Assembly: GCA_964645775.1 (NCBI GenBank)
Contig: CAZYBU010000008.1
Span: forward strand, 31,622 to 95,621
Reading direction: 5' to 3'
Length of the DNA stretch: 64,000 nt
Source: CAZYBU01 sp964645775
GTDB taxonomy: Bacteria > Spirochaetota > UBA4802 > UBA5550
Positions within the stretch are counted from its first letter, which is position 1. Every line of letters begins with the position of its first letter. A model generated the notes under the pieces. It was not told the DNA's origin, did not search any database, and saw only the letters and a program-made list of their open reading frames with translations. Positions 1-8,023 of the stretch are shown one piece after another. A program made the translations under genes and the position numbers.

Positions 1-364
1 TCCCGTTCGTCACATACCGGATGTCCCCCTCGCTTCCCTTGCAATGAGCCACGACAAGGGATGTCCTGTTTCCACCCAGGACCCTCATGGCTCCGTAGAA
101 GGCGCCGAAGGCACCGTCCCCTTCCACCGTGGAGATGTTCTTGTCCTGCCCACCGGAAGCGTCTCCCACGGCCATGCCGGAGATGGTACGGCCGTCAAAG
201 AAGTCGTTGGAGACCGTGACCACGCTGTCGATATCATCAATGGTAAGCCCCGCGTCATCCAGGGCCATGCGTGTCACGTCGAAAACAAGGTCCGCGTAGA
301 TCTCATCTTTCTTCCGTTTCTCGTAATTTGTCTGTCCGGTCCCGACTATTGCTATATCATCCAT
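1..364 (-). CDS. Thiolase-fold lipid-transfer protein (SCP2/Ltp-like), 3' part missing
   Basis: Only the N-terminal 121 residues lie in the window; the gene runs off the left edge. It begins MDDIAIVGTGQT, the usual opening of SCP2-type thiolase-like proteins. The stretch where a thiolase has its nucleophilic Cys reads VEGDGAFGAFYG, so that Cys is absent. Ltp proteins of this kind work with a DUF35 partner in CoA-thioester chemistry; the Ltp2/ChsH2 steroid side-chain aldolase is the known example. The start codon lies one base after the stop of the upstream DUF35 gene, so the two are translationally coupled and probably form a complex. The substrate is unknown. Confidence 0.8.
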   Translation of the reverse strand, partial: MDDIAIVGTGQTNYEKRKKDEIYADLVFDVTRMALDDAGLTIDDIDSVVTVSNDFFDGRTISGMAVGDASGGQDKNISTVEGDGAFGAFYGAMRVLGGNRTSLVVAHCKGSEGDIRYVTNG

Positions 365-365
365 G

Positions 366-830
366 TCAGCTCTCCCCTATCACTTCAAAGCATTCTATGT
401 CCAGGATATGCCCCTTTCTCTCTTCACGGAACCTGGCCCGGACCCGGGTTCCCCGTTTCAGGGAATCGAGACCATCCTGCACCAGGTGGGCCAGAGAGAC
501 GTTACTCCCCTCAAGGCGGACCAGAACATAGGCGAAGGGTGGATCAAAGGGTTGAAGCACAAAGGGATAATGCACTATGGTAAAGGATTCAACAACGCCT
601 TCGGTGGAGAGCTCCACCCAGTCCTCCATGGGCACGAAACAGGTGCCGCAGTTCTTCCTGGGCGGGACATAGGTCCGGCCGCATTTGGCGCACGTGTTGC
701 CCAGGATTTTTTTCTCGTCACGGATCCCCCGAAGAAACCGGCTGCCGGTCTCCCCGACCCACCATGTATAGGGCACCGCGATCTGTCCCTTCAGGGTCAT
801 TCCTTCCACATCCTTTAACCAGTCCGCCAT
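366..830 (-). CDS. DUF35 OB-fold protein with zinc ribbon, partner of thiolase-like protein
   Basis: 154 residues. An N-terminal helix leads into a rubredoxin-like zinc ribbon (CAKCGRTYVPPRKNCGTC, around residues 47-64), followed by an OB-fold, the standard DUF35 arrangement. Members bind acyl-CoA and act as the second subunit of thiolase-like or aldolase enzymes such as BbsA and ChsH2. All four ribbon Cys are present. A clear AAAGGAGAG ribosome site precedes the ATG. It sits between the truncated Ltp gene and a canonical thiolase, which supports a CoA-ester complex; the substrate cannot be read from sequence. Confidence 0.85.
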   Translation of the reverse strand: MADWLKDVEGMTLKGQIAVPYTWWVGETGSRFLRGIRDEKKILGNTCAKCGRTYVPPRKNCGTCFVPMEDWVELSTEGVVESFTIVHYPFVLQPFDPPFAYVLVRLEGSNVSLAHLVQDGLDSLKRGTRVRARFREERKGHILDIECFEVIGES

Positions 831-859
831 ATCTCTCTCCTTTTCAGATGCTCAGCTTT

Positions 860-2089
860 TCAGACCGTGAGCATAAGCGCTTCGCCCTGGGAGAGACCTC
901 CGCATATTGCGGCCACGCCTCTTCCTCCGCCCCTGCGCATAAGCTCGTACATCAGGGTCATGGTTATACGTGCGCCGCTGGCGCCCACCGGATGGCCGAT
1001 GGCAATGGCGCCGCCGTTCACGTTTGTCTTCTCCTTGAGGAGATCCATCTTCTTCCGGTCTCTGCCCGCCAGTTCCTTGAGGGAGACCAGGGTAACGGCC
1101 GCGAAGGCCTCATTTATCTCGATAAGGTCGATATCATCGATAGTTGAACCGGCCCGGGAAAGCATCTTATCAATGGCCTGGGCCGGAACGCAGGCCATGT
1201 ACTTGGGGGAACCGGCCGCGGCCTGGGTATAGTCAACCCTGGCCAGGGGCTCCAATCCCTTCTCCTCAGCCTTCTTCCGCGACATGAGAACGATGGCCGA
1301 GGCCCCGGAGTTCATGCCCGGAGCGTTGCCGGCCGTTACTGTTGGGCTTCCGTACACAGGTTTAAGGCGGGCCAGCTTCTCCATGCTGGAGTCTTCCCTG
1401 GGCGACTCGTCCCGGTCCATGACAACAGGGTCACCCTTTCTCCGGGGTGCCTCACAGGTCATCATCTCCTCGCCTACCTTGAACTTCCCGGCTTCAAATG
1501 CCTGGAACCATCTCCGGTGGCTTCCCATGGCCCACTCGTCCTGTTCCTCGCGGGAGACATCGTACTCAACGGCCACTTCCCCCGCGTCCGTTGCCACGGG
1601 AGCGAATCCCCGGCGTCCGTAACCCAGTTCAAAGAGGACATCCTCCAGAGGCATGTGTCCCAGACGGGACCCCCACCTTGCCTTCTCAGCCGGGGCAATA
1701 AGGGCAGCGTTACCCATGTTCTCCGCGCCGGAAGCGATAACTATCTCCGCGTTCCCGGAACGGATCGACTGGTACCCCAGGCGCATTGCCGTCATGGATG
1801 AACAGCAGGCCCGGTCAAGGGTAAGGGAGATGTTATCATCAGGAAAACCGGCGCCAAGGGTTATCTGCCGCGCCGGCACGTTAGTGTAGAGGGAGTACTC
1901 GGCCGGGATACAGGTCCCGTAGTAGACCTCGTCCACCTCGCTCTTATCCAGGTTTATGCGTTCGGTCACTTCCTTCAGAGTTGCGATACTGAGATCAAAG
2001 CTCAGAACATTCTTTAATACTCCGTCAAACTTCCCGAAAGGGGTCCGAACCGCGCTTACGATAACAACATCATCAGGGTTTGTGCTCAT
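860..2089 (-). CDS. Thiolase (acetyl-CoA C-acyltransferase)
   Basis: 409 residues, normal family length. It has the N-terminal nucleophile region (RACCSSMTAM), the NEAFA motif, the GHPVGASGARI histidine motif and a C-terminal CGGLSQG catalytic Cys loop, so the complete thiolase set is visible. It should cleave a 3-ketoacyl-CoA with CoA, or run the reverse condensation. It lies in a minus-strand cluster with DUF35, Ltp-like, hydratase and dehydrogenase genes, pointing to the last step of a beta-oxidation-type pathway. A ribosome site (AAGGAAT) precedes the ATG. Confidence 0.93.
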   Translation of the reverse strand: MSTNPDDVVIVSAVRTPFGKFDGVLKNVLSFDLSIATLKEVTERINLDKSEVDEVYYGTCIPAEYSLYTNVPARQITLGAGFPDDNISLTLDRACCSSMTAMRLGYQSIRSGNAEIVIASGAENMGNAALIAPAEKARWGSRLGHMPLEDVLFELGYGRRGFAPVATDAGEVAVEYDVSREEQDEWAMGSHRRWFQAFEAGKFKVGEEMMTCEAPRRKGDPVVMDRDESPREDSSMEKLARLKPVYGSPTVTAGNAPGMNSGASAIVLMSRKKAEEKGLEPLARVDYTQAAAGSPKYMACVPAQAIDKMLSRAGSTIDDIDLIEINEAFAAVTLVSLKELAGRDRKKMDLLKEKTNVNGGAIAIGHPVGASGARITMTLMYELMRRGGGRGVAAICGGLSQGEALMLTV

Positions 2090-2119
2090 ATCATTATTCC
2101 TTGTTCGATTTTCCGGTTT

Positions 2120-3637
2120 CTATCGGAAACCGTAGTCCTTATCCAGGATATCTCCGGCACACAATATCCCTGAAACAATGGCACAGTCCATGGCCACACC
2201 GTATCCCCGGGCCGTGTCTCCCGCGAAGAACAGTCCCTCAACGTGCCTCGAACGTACCGGGAGTTTCTGTGTGCCGGCCTGGGAGATGCTCTTGGCCACG
2301 CCTTCCAGCTTCCAGCATACCAGGTCCAGTTTCCAGTCCACGCTCTCGTTAAAACCGGGGTAAATCTCCTCCATGAAATGGGGGAGTCGATCCACGATCT
2401 TACGGACTAAACTCTTATCCAGAGCCTCCTTCTCGGTAAGGGGGAGATAGGCGGTGTAGAGATATTTCCCTTCCGGGGCCACGGTCGGATCAATGGCGGA
2501 CTGGATATTCCAGCAGATGTAGACATCGGAATCAAAGCCTTCTTCTTTGGGAAGGACACAGGTATTCTTGATTCCCATGCGCGCCTCCTCTTCCGGCATA
2601 ACCAGTTTATTGAGCCCCATGTAGGGAACGTAACTTCCGTACCCGTACATCGATTCAGTCTTTTTCACCCAATCTTCCGGAAAGAGGGATGGATCGATCA
2701 TCTTGAAGGTAAGCTGGCCCGGCACGTTGCTGACCACCCGGCCTGTGCCGATGGTTTTATCTCCTTCGGGCGTCTCGACCCGGACACCGGTGACCTTCGC
2801 ATCTTCAACCTCGATCTGCCGCACCTTCGCGTTCAGCATCAGCTCGCCGCCGAAGGACTCGAACTTGCGGGCCACAGCTTCGGACCATTTCATGGTACCG
2901 CCTTCCACGAAGCCTCCCACGTGCCGCAGAACTCCCTTCGAGAGCTTGGGCTGGAAGGCGTGCTTGAAGTACCGGAAGATATCTCCCATGGAGATGTCTT
3001 CCGGGTTATTAATCGTGGAGAAGAGGGTTGCCACCGTGTGAAGGTGATTATAGATGATTTCGTTTTTTGTTATTCCTTTCTTCTCCGCCCAGTCCCGGAA
3101 AGAGACCCCTTCCAATCCGTCGATCTCCTCGTCGGACATGGTGTAGGCATCGGAGTAGAAATCGAGGTAGGGTATGCCCTCCTCTTTGGCCATGATCTTC
3201 AGCTTCGGGTCGATATTGCTGCCGGCCACGTCCCGGTAGATCTCGCCCTTGTACCAGGAGGCATAATCGGAACCGTACCGGTTCACATCCTCTATGCCGC
3301 CGATCAGTTCCTCGAAGTCCATCATGTATCCTGCACCATTGGCGCTCAGAGCGTGGTACCCGATGTCGAGTGTGTAGCCGCGGAGCATGCCGGAGGATAC
3401 CAGTACCTCTGCCGGGGGCGTGGAGTTGGCAATATAGGTGTACTGGCTCTTTAGGATGTTCCTGTACCAGTCCAGGCCCTTATCGGTTATATCATCACCG
3501 CTTACGGACAGGGCCCGTCCCCCTACCCGGTCGTTCTGTTCAACGAGGAGTACCTTTTGCCCCTCCTTTGCCAGAAGAGTGGCCACGGAAAGCCCTCCCA
3601 CACCGGCACCGATAACTATCGTGTCGTAACTCTTCAC
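2120..3637 (-). CDS. FAD-dependent phytoene-desaturase-like oxidoreductase
   Basis: 505 residues. The N terminus has the dinucleotide-binding motif TIVIGAGVGGLSVATLLAKE followed by an acidic residue and a DRVGGRA box, typical of CrtI/amine-oxidase flavoproteins. The C terminus has the second FAD motif (GLFFAGDTARGYGVAMDCA). GTG is the start, with AGGAGGAAGAAG upstream. Family members desaturate or hydroxylate isoprenoids; CtmA/CtmB limonene dehydrogenase is a catabolic relative. Next to a CrtC-like gene and CoA-ester enzymes, a role in oxidising a terpenoid or other hydrophobic substrate is a reasonable inference only. Confidence 0.85.
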   Translation of the reverse strand: MKSYDTIVIGAGVGGLSVATLLAKEGQKVLLVEQNDRVGGRALSVSGDDITDKGLDWYRNILKSQYTYIANSTPPAEVLVSSGMLRGYTLDIGYHALSANGAGYMMDFEELIGGIEDVNRYGSDYASWYKGEIYRDVAGSNIDPKLKIMAKEEGIPYLDFYSDAYTMSDEEIDGLEGVSFRDWAEKKGITKNEIIYNHLHTVATLFSTINNPEDISMGDIFRYFKHAFQPKLSKGVLRHVGGFVEGGTMKWSEAVARKFESFGGELMLNAKVRQIEVEDAKVTGVRVETPEGDKTIGTGRVVSNVPGQLTFKMIDPSLFPEDWVKKTESMYGYGSYVPYMGLNKLVMPEEEARMGIKNTCVLPKEEGFDSDVYICWNIQSAIDPTVAPEGKYLYTAYLPLTEKEALDKSLVRKIVDRLPHFMEEIYPGFNESVDWKLDLVCWKLEGVAKSISQAGTQKLPVRSRHVEGLFFAGDTARGYGVAMDCAIVSGILCAGDILDKDYGFR

Positions 3638-3661
3638 CGTCTTCTTCCTCCTCTTCGATTC

Positions 3662-4687
3662 TTAGAGAATGACGTATTCATGCAGCATTTCTCCCGTTAC
3701 CCGGTCTTCTTCTCCATCTATCACCAGATCGAGGGTATAGTCCGCCAGGAAGCGGTAATAGTACATGTCCCATTCCGCCCGTTTCGGCAGGGTCATCTGT
3801 TCTACCACCCTGTGAGTCCTGATATCGAGTTTCATAGTAACTCCCAGGGTATCGGTGCTGCAAACCAGGCGGTTCGGGTACTCCTGACCCAGACTCTCGT
3901 CCTTTACCATGTCATGGAAGTCGATCTCCATCCTGTCCGTGGAGAGCTCGATCTTCCCGTCCCGGGCTATTAAAAGGGGCGCGCCCGTGGGAGCGTCCTC
4001 TTCCCGGGGCAGGACCCATCCCCAGTCGATGGTGTATCTCTCGTTATGAATACGGCCCCAGTACCAGCCGCGGTATGTTTTGTAAACATGGTAGTTGCCC
4101 CAGTTATGGTCATGGTAGCCGAATCCCTTCACCGGTATGGTCTCTCCCTTGACATAGAGTTCACCCTCCACGTCTGCCGCGGGCATGGGAACCACCCATC
4201 CGGCCACCATGCCACTTTCCTCGTCCTTGTAATTGAACCCGGTACCCGGCTTCCAGGGAGACACGGTGTTTCGAAAGACCAGGTCAAAGCCGTTACCGTT
4301 TATGTCCATAACCACCCGGTAATGGTCTCCCGTGTCCCGGACGTAGCTTTTATTCATGCGGACATCGCACCAGTTGGGGTTCGCGGAGATGGACTTCGCG
4401 TCACAGATCTCGTAGCGGTCCACCCGGGTCCCGTCAGGCCTGTATACGAAGAACTGGAGCGACGGGATCATGGGATTGAGGAACATGTTCCGGTAATGGT
4501 ACGTGATGACCAGGTGATAGCCGTTGGTAAAGCCGGCGTCAAAGTACCACCACTCGTAATACTCCTCGACGTTCTCCTCGTACTTGTGGGAGGCGTCATC
4601 CCTCCGGACAAAACCGGTCGGTTTTCTCTCGGCTCCCCGTTCGCCCTCGAAGTAGGCCAGGTAATTTTTCTTTGACCGTTCATCCAT
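3662..4687 (-). CDS. CrtC/AttH-like lipocalin-fold protein (carotenoid 1,2-hydratase related)
   Basis: 341 residues. The pattern EYYEWWYFDAGF near residue 40, the central GYHDHNWGN, and WYWGRIHN are hallmarks of the hydroxyneurosporene-synthase (CrtC) and AttH family, which has two lipocalin-like beta-barrels. CrtC itself hydrates a terminal isoprene double bond. There is no obvious signal peptide. The gene sits directly downstream of two DUF35 genes and upstream of the CrtI-like flavoprotein, on the same strand with short gaps. A GGAGGAGAA ribosome site precedes the ATG. The actual substrate is unknown. Confidence 0.8.
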   Translation of the reverse strand: MDERSKKNYLAYFEGERGAERKPTGFVRRDDASHKYEENVEEYYEWWYFDAGFTNGYHLVITYHYRNMFLNPMIPSLQFFVYRPDGTRVDRYEICDAKSISANPNWCDVRMNKSYVRDTGDHYRVVMDINGNGFDLVFRNTVSPWKPGTGFNYKDEESGMVAGWVVPMPAADVEGELYVKGETIPVKGFGYHDHNWGNYHVYKTYRGWYWGRIHNERYTIDWGWVLPREEDAPTGAPLLIARDGKIELSTDRMEIDFHDMVKDESLGQEYPNRLVCSTDTLGVTMKLDIRTHRVVEQMTLPKRAEWDMYYYRFLADYTLDLVIDGEEDRVTGEMLHEYVIL

Positions 4688-4697
4688 TTCTCCTCCC

Positions 4698-5153
4698 TCA
4701 CTCCGGCCGGAAATGCTTTATATCCAGGATATTGCCCTGACGGTCCTCCTCGAAAACAGCACGGACCCTCATCCCGATCTTCATCTGGCTGTAATCCACC
4801 TCGTCCACGAAATGGGTGATACCGGTATCCGCGCCATCCAGCTTGACAACCGCGTAGATGAAGGGCGCTTTTCTGGGTATGTGAGGCTCGTCGTAATGGA
4901 CCCGGGTGAAGGTCTCCACTGTTCCTCCGGGACCCACCTCGATCATATCATCCAGGGACATGGTGGTGTAAGTCTCCTGGCAGGTCTCCCTGGGGGGCCA
5001 GTAGACCTTTCCTTTATTGTTTTTCGTAGCCAGGATCTTCTTCTCGTCCCGCAACGCCCTGAAAAAAGCAGAACCGACAATCCCGGCATAGTAGTTACAC
5101 TTTACCTTGATCCGCTGATCATATTCCATGGGAGGATAGTAGCTTTCGTTCAT
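4698..5153 (-). CDS. DUF35 OB-fold protein with degenerate zinc ribbon
   Basis: 151 residues with the DUF35 length and OB-fold tail (VRAVFEEDRQGNILDIKHF). The ribbon is damaged: where paralogues at 366-830 and 5,157-5,675 have CxxC...CxxC, this protein reads KNNKGKVYWPPRETCQET, leaving a single Cys. It probably cannot bind zinc there but may still bind acyl-CoA through the OB-fold. It lies 3 bases after the stop of the next DUF35 gene upstream, so the two are co-translated and could form a heteromeric complex. Confidence 0.8.
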   Translation of the reverse strand: MNESYYPPMEYDQRIKVKCNYYAGIVGSAFFRALRDEKKILATKNNKGKVYWPPRETCQETYTTMSLDDMIEVGPGGTVETFTRVHYDEPHIPRKAPFIYAVVKLDGADTGITHFVDEVDYSQMKIGMRVRAVFEEDRQGNILDIKHFRPE

Positions 5154-5156
5154 GGC

Positions 5157-5675
5157 TCACTCCTTATCCTTGTTCGGTTTTTCCTGGCCGGGAAGGGGAT
5201 CAAAGTACCTGATGTCGGAAAGGTCCCCTTTTCTCATGTCATCGGGATGAAAAACCGGTCTTACCCTCATGCCGACCCATAGCTTGTTGAACTCCGGTTC
5301 CATGTTCAGAAAATGATCAATGGAACTGTCGCATCCGTCCAGATGCACCGTGCAGTAAACAAAGGGGGGCTCATGGGGCTCTCCCGTTGTAGGGTCAGTC
5401 AGGGGAATGTACATGATCTGGTACGCACTGACCGAACCTTCCGGGCCCACTTCCACCCATCCTTCATTTTGGACGTGACAGGTTGCGCAGACCACCCTGG
5501 GTGGAAGCTGTACACGCCCGCATTTTGGACAGCGGATGGCAAAGAACCGCTTGTTCTCCTTGAGCTCGTACAGGAATTTTCCCATGTTCGGCCCCGCCGC
5601 GAAACGGTAGGGGACATCAACGATCAGGGGTATATGAATAAGATCCTCTTCATGGATGTTCTCTTCAGATGCCAT
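5157..5675 (-). CDS. DUF35 OB-fold protein with intact zinc ribbon
   Basis: 172 residues from the ATG at 5,675, chosen because CTGAGGAGG lies 6-8 bases upstream and because a longer frame would overlap the upstream thiolase-like gene. The ribbon CPKCGRVQLPPRVVCATC is intact and an OB-fold follows. The C terminus is charged (PNKDKE). It comes immediately after the SCP2-like gene at 5,686-6,855, so that protein is its likely partner, as in Ltp-DUF35 aldolases and in archaeal thiolase-DUF35-HMG-CoA synthase complexes. Confidence 0.87.
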   Translation of the reverse strand: MASEENIHEEDLIHIPLIVDVPYRFAAGPNMGKFLYELKENKRFFAIRCPKCGRVQLPPRVVCATCHVQNEGWVEVGPEGSVSAYQIMYIPLTDPTTGEPHEPPFVYCTVHLDGCDSSIDHFLNMEPEFNKLWVGMRVRPVFHPDDMRKGDLSDIRYFDPLPGQEKPNKDKE

Positions 5676-5685
5676 TTCCGCCTCC

Positions 5686-6855
5686 TCAGTCCTTTGTTCC
5701 GTCCGAAAGTGCCGTAAGGGCCGTCCAGCAGGTTCCGCCGTAGGCCGTGGCCAGGGCCCTGTGTACTTCACCCGGGACCTGGTGATCACCCGCCTCACCC
5801 CGAATCTGGAGAACACACTCCCAGATACGGCACAGGGCCGTGGCACCGATGGCGTTGGTGCAGAGGACCCCACCCGAGGGATTAACCGGTATCTCTCCAT
5901 CGATCTCGGTCATACCCTTTTCTATGAGCTTCCAGCCGTCTCCTCTTTCGCAGAGATGCAGGTCCTCGTACCAGACCAGTTCAGCCCAGGTGGCCGGCTC
6001 GTAGACCTCGAATACATCAAAATACTCTGCCGGTTTCTTGACTCCCAGCTTCTTGTAAATCCTTTCCGCAGAGACCTCGGAGAAACGGGGCTTGTCCGAA
6101 TACATGTCCCTCCAGTTCAGCTCGAACTGTTCGTTATGGGAGGTATCCATGGCCCGAATCCAGACCGGTTTTTTTGGTCCTTTTTTCGCCTTCTCTTTTG
6201 ACTGCACGATAACGGCGCAGGCACCGTTGGAAGCAGGACACATGTCCAGGAGGCGTATGGGCCAGGCCAGCATGCGCGAGTTCAGGGCGTCCTGTATCCC
6301 GATATCGAGCTGGAGGTGGGAGAATTCATTCTTTCTCCCGTTCTGGCGGGACTTGACAGAGACCATGGCCGAGTGTTCCTCCGTGGCGCCGTACTTCGAC
6401 ATGTAGGTGGAACCCTGCTGGGCAAAGAAACCGAGCGCGGCACCTGCCGTTGAGCGTCCATAAAGGGGATGAGCGACCCCGCTCAGGATGGCGTTGGTGT
6501 CTCCTTCCTCCTGTTTTTCGAATCCGATAACCAGGACCGTGTCATAAAGTCCGCTGGCCACAAAATGGGCCCCGGCATGGACCACGGTAGCCCCCACGGT
6601 TCCCCCGGTGGTAATCTTCACGCCCGGTTTGCCGTAATTACCCACGCCGCTGGCCATCCAGCAGTCCGTCATGTAGGTCCCTTCGAAGAATTCCATGTTC
6701 CCCTGGACAACGGCGTCCACCTGGTCCATGGTCAATTCCGCGTCTTCCAGCGCGGCCCGGACGGCCTCGTTGACCATTTCTATCTGGTTAACGTCATGAC
6801 GGCGGGCCGCGAACTTTGTCTGTCCTCCGCCGACGATGGCAACCTGTCGTTTCAT
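5686..6855 (-). CDS. SCP2/Ltp-like thiolase-fold protein lacking catalytic Cys and His
   Basis: 389 residues from MKRQVAIVGGGQT. This start was chosen over one seven codons upstream because AAGGAGG lies at the right distance and it avoids overlap with the previous gene. The fold is thiolase-like, but the nucleophile region reads TTGGTVGATVV (no Cys), and the GHPxGATG motif has become CTNAIGATAL (no His). It is therefore unlikely to be an ordinary thiolase. Lipid-transfer or retro-aldolase chemistry with the adjoining DUF35 protein is the family-based expectation. Confidence 0.85.
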   Translation of the reverse strand: MKRQVAIVGGGQTKFAARRHDVNQIEMVNEAVRAALEDAELTMDQVDAVVQGNMEFFEGTYMTDCWMASGVGNYGKPGVKITTGGTVGATVVHAGAHFVASGLYDTVLVIGFEKQEEGDTNAILSGVAHPLYGRSTAGAALGFFAQQGSTYMSKYGATEEHSAMVSVKSRQNGRKNEFSHLQLDIGIQDALNSRMLAWPIRLLDMCPASNGACAVIVQSKEKAKKGPKKPVWIRAMDTSHNEQFELNWRDMYSDKPRFSEVSAERIYKKLGVKKPAEYFDVFEVYEPATWAELVWYEDLHLCERGDGWKLIEKGMTEIDGEIPVNPSGGVLCTNAIGATALCRIWECVLQIRGEAGDHQVPGEVHRALATAYGGTCWTALTALSDGTKD

Positions 6856-6865
6856 TGAAGCCTCC

Positions 6866-8014
6866 TTACTTACCACTCAGTACGATGACGCAGTGATGCT
6901 GACCGCAAAACCCGCTGTGTCCCTGGGCCACGGCAGTCTTCACCCCATCCACCTGGTGCTCACCCGCACGACCGGCCACCTGTCTCCAGGCCTCGGCCAC
7001 GCAGTTCAGACCCATTACATTGTGGGGGACCCCGGAGAGAACTCCCCCGGAGGGGTTAACCGGTATCCGGCCATTCAGCATGGTCTCCCCGGAATCGATG
7101 AGCTTACCGCCTTCACCGTTTCCACACAGGCCGAGACCCTCTGTCCACATCAGCTCCTGGTAAGCGAACTCCTCGTCAACCTCGGCCACGTCTATCTCCC
7201 TGGAGGGGTACTGAATACCGGCCATTCCATAGGCCTGTTTCGCAGCATCCTCCAGGGAAGGAGTACGAGCCAGATCACGGTCTCCCGGATAGTATGCGTC
7301 GTAGCTCGTTCCGATACCGGTTACCCAGACCGGGTTCTTCGTTACCTTTTTCGCTTTCTTCTCTGATGCAAGAATCATGGCGACGGCGCCGTCCGTGTCC
7401 GGGGCCATCATCATTTCATGAATTGGTTCAGCCACCATGGGAGACTCCAGCACATCCCGGATGGAGTAGTTCCCAAAATTATGTGCATAGGGGTTCCTGG
7501 CCCCGTTTGCCAGGTTTTTCTCCACAACCCGGGCCACCTGTTCATCAGTTACTCCGAAGTCATGCTGGTACCGTCTCTGCTGCATGGCCGCAGCAGAGGT
7601 CCAGTCCAGACCGAGCATTCGGCTGAACAGAGGTTCCATTCCGTTGTTGCTCACCACGTTTCTCCGGGTGGCTGACATCTTGGTGTGGGCCATGATAAGG
7701 GTACAGTCGAACTCCCCGGAGAGTATCCCTATGGTTCCGTAAAATACGGCGGTGGAACCGTCCATGGCCATCTTCTCCTCGGTGCGAAGGTGCCCACCGA
7801 TGACATCGGTGATCCCGATATTCGATATGGTCTGGCCGTCCCATATATCATGGGAACAGCTAATGCTGTTATCGATATCCTTCTCCATCTCCAGACCGGT
7901 CTCCTCAAAGACCTGCCGGATAACTTCCCAGCCCAGTTCCGAGTACTGGGCATCAACCCTCTTTGGGCTGAACCGGGTCTGGGCCACTGCCAGTATAGCT
8001 ACCCTGTCGGACAT
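6866..8014 (-). CDS. Second SCP2/Ltp-like thiolase-fold protein, catalytically degenerate
   Basis: 382 residues beginning MSDRVAILAVAQTRFSP. It resembles the neighbour at 5,686-6,855 in organisation (NPSGGVLSG near the C terminus). The nucleophile position lies in MAMDGSTAVFYG without Cys, and the GHP motif reads SGVPHNVMGL. The two genes are 10 bases apart and on one strand, so they may form a heterodimer, as some thiolase-like pairs do (for example BbsB-type complexes with DUF35). Function is inferred from family and context only. Confidence 0.82.
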   Translation of the reverse strand: MSDRVAILAVAQTRFSPKRVDAQYSELGWEVIRQVFEETGLEMEKDIDNSISCSHDIWDGQTISNIGITDVIGGHLRTEEKMAMDGSTAVFYGTIGILSGEFDCTLIMAHTKMSATRRNVVSNNGMEPLFSRMLGLDWTSAAAMQQRRYQHDFGVTDEQVARVVEKNLANGARNPYAHNFGNYSIRDVLESPMVAEPIHEMMMAPDTDGAVAMILASEKKAKKVTKNPVWVTGIGTSYDAYYPGDRDLARTPSLEDAAKQAYGMAGIQYPSREIDVAEVDEEFAYQELMWTEGLGLCGNGEGGKLIDSGETMLNGRIPVNPSGGVLSGVPHNVMGLNCVAEAWRQVAGRAGEHQVDGVKTAVAQGHSGFCGQHHCVIVLSGK

Positions 8015-8023
8015 ATCTTCCCC

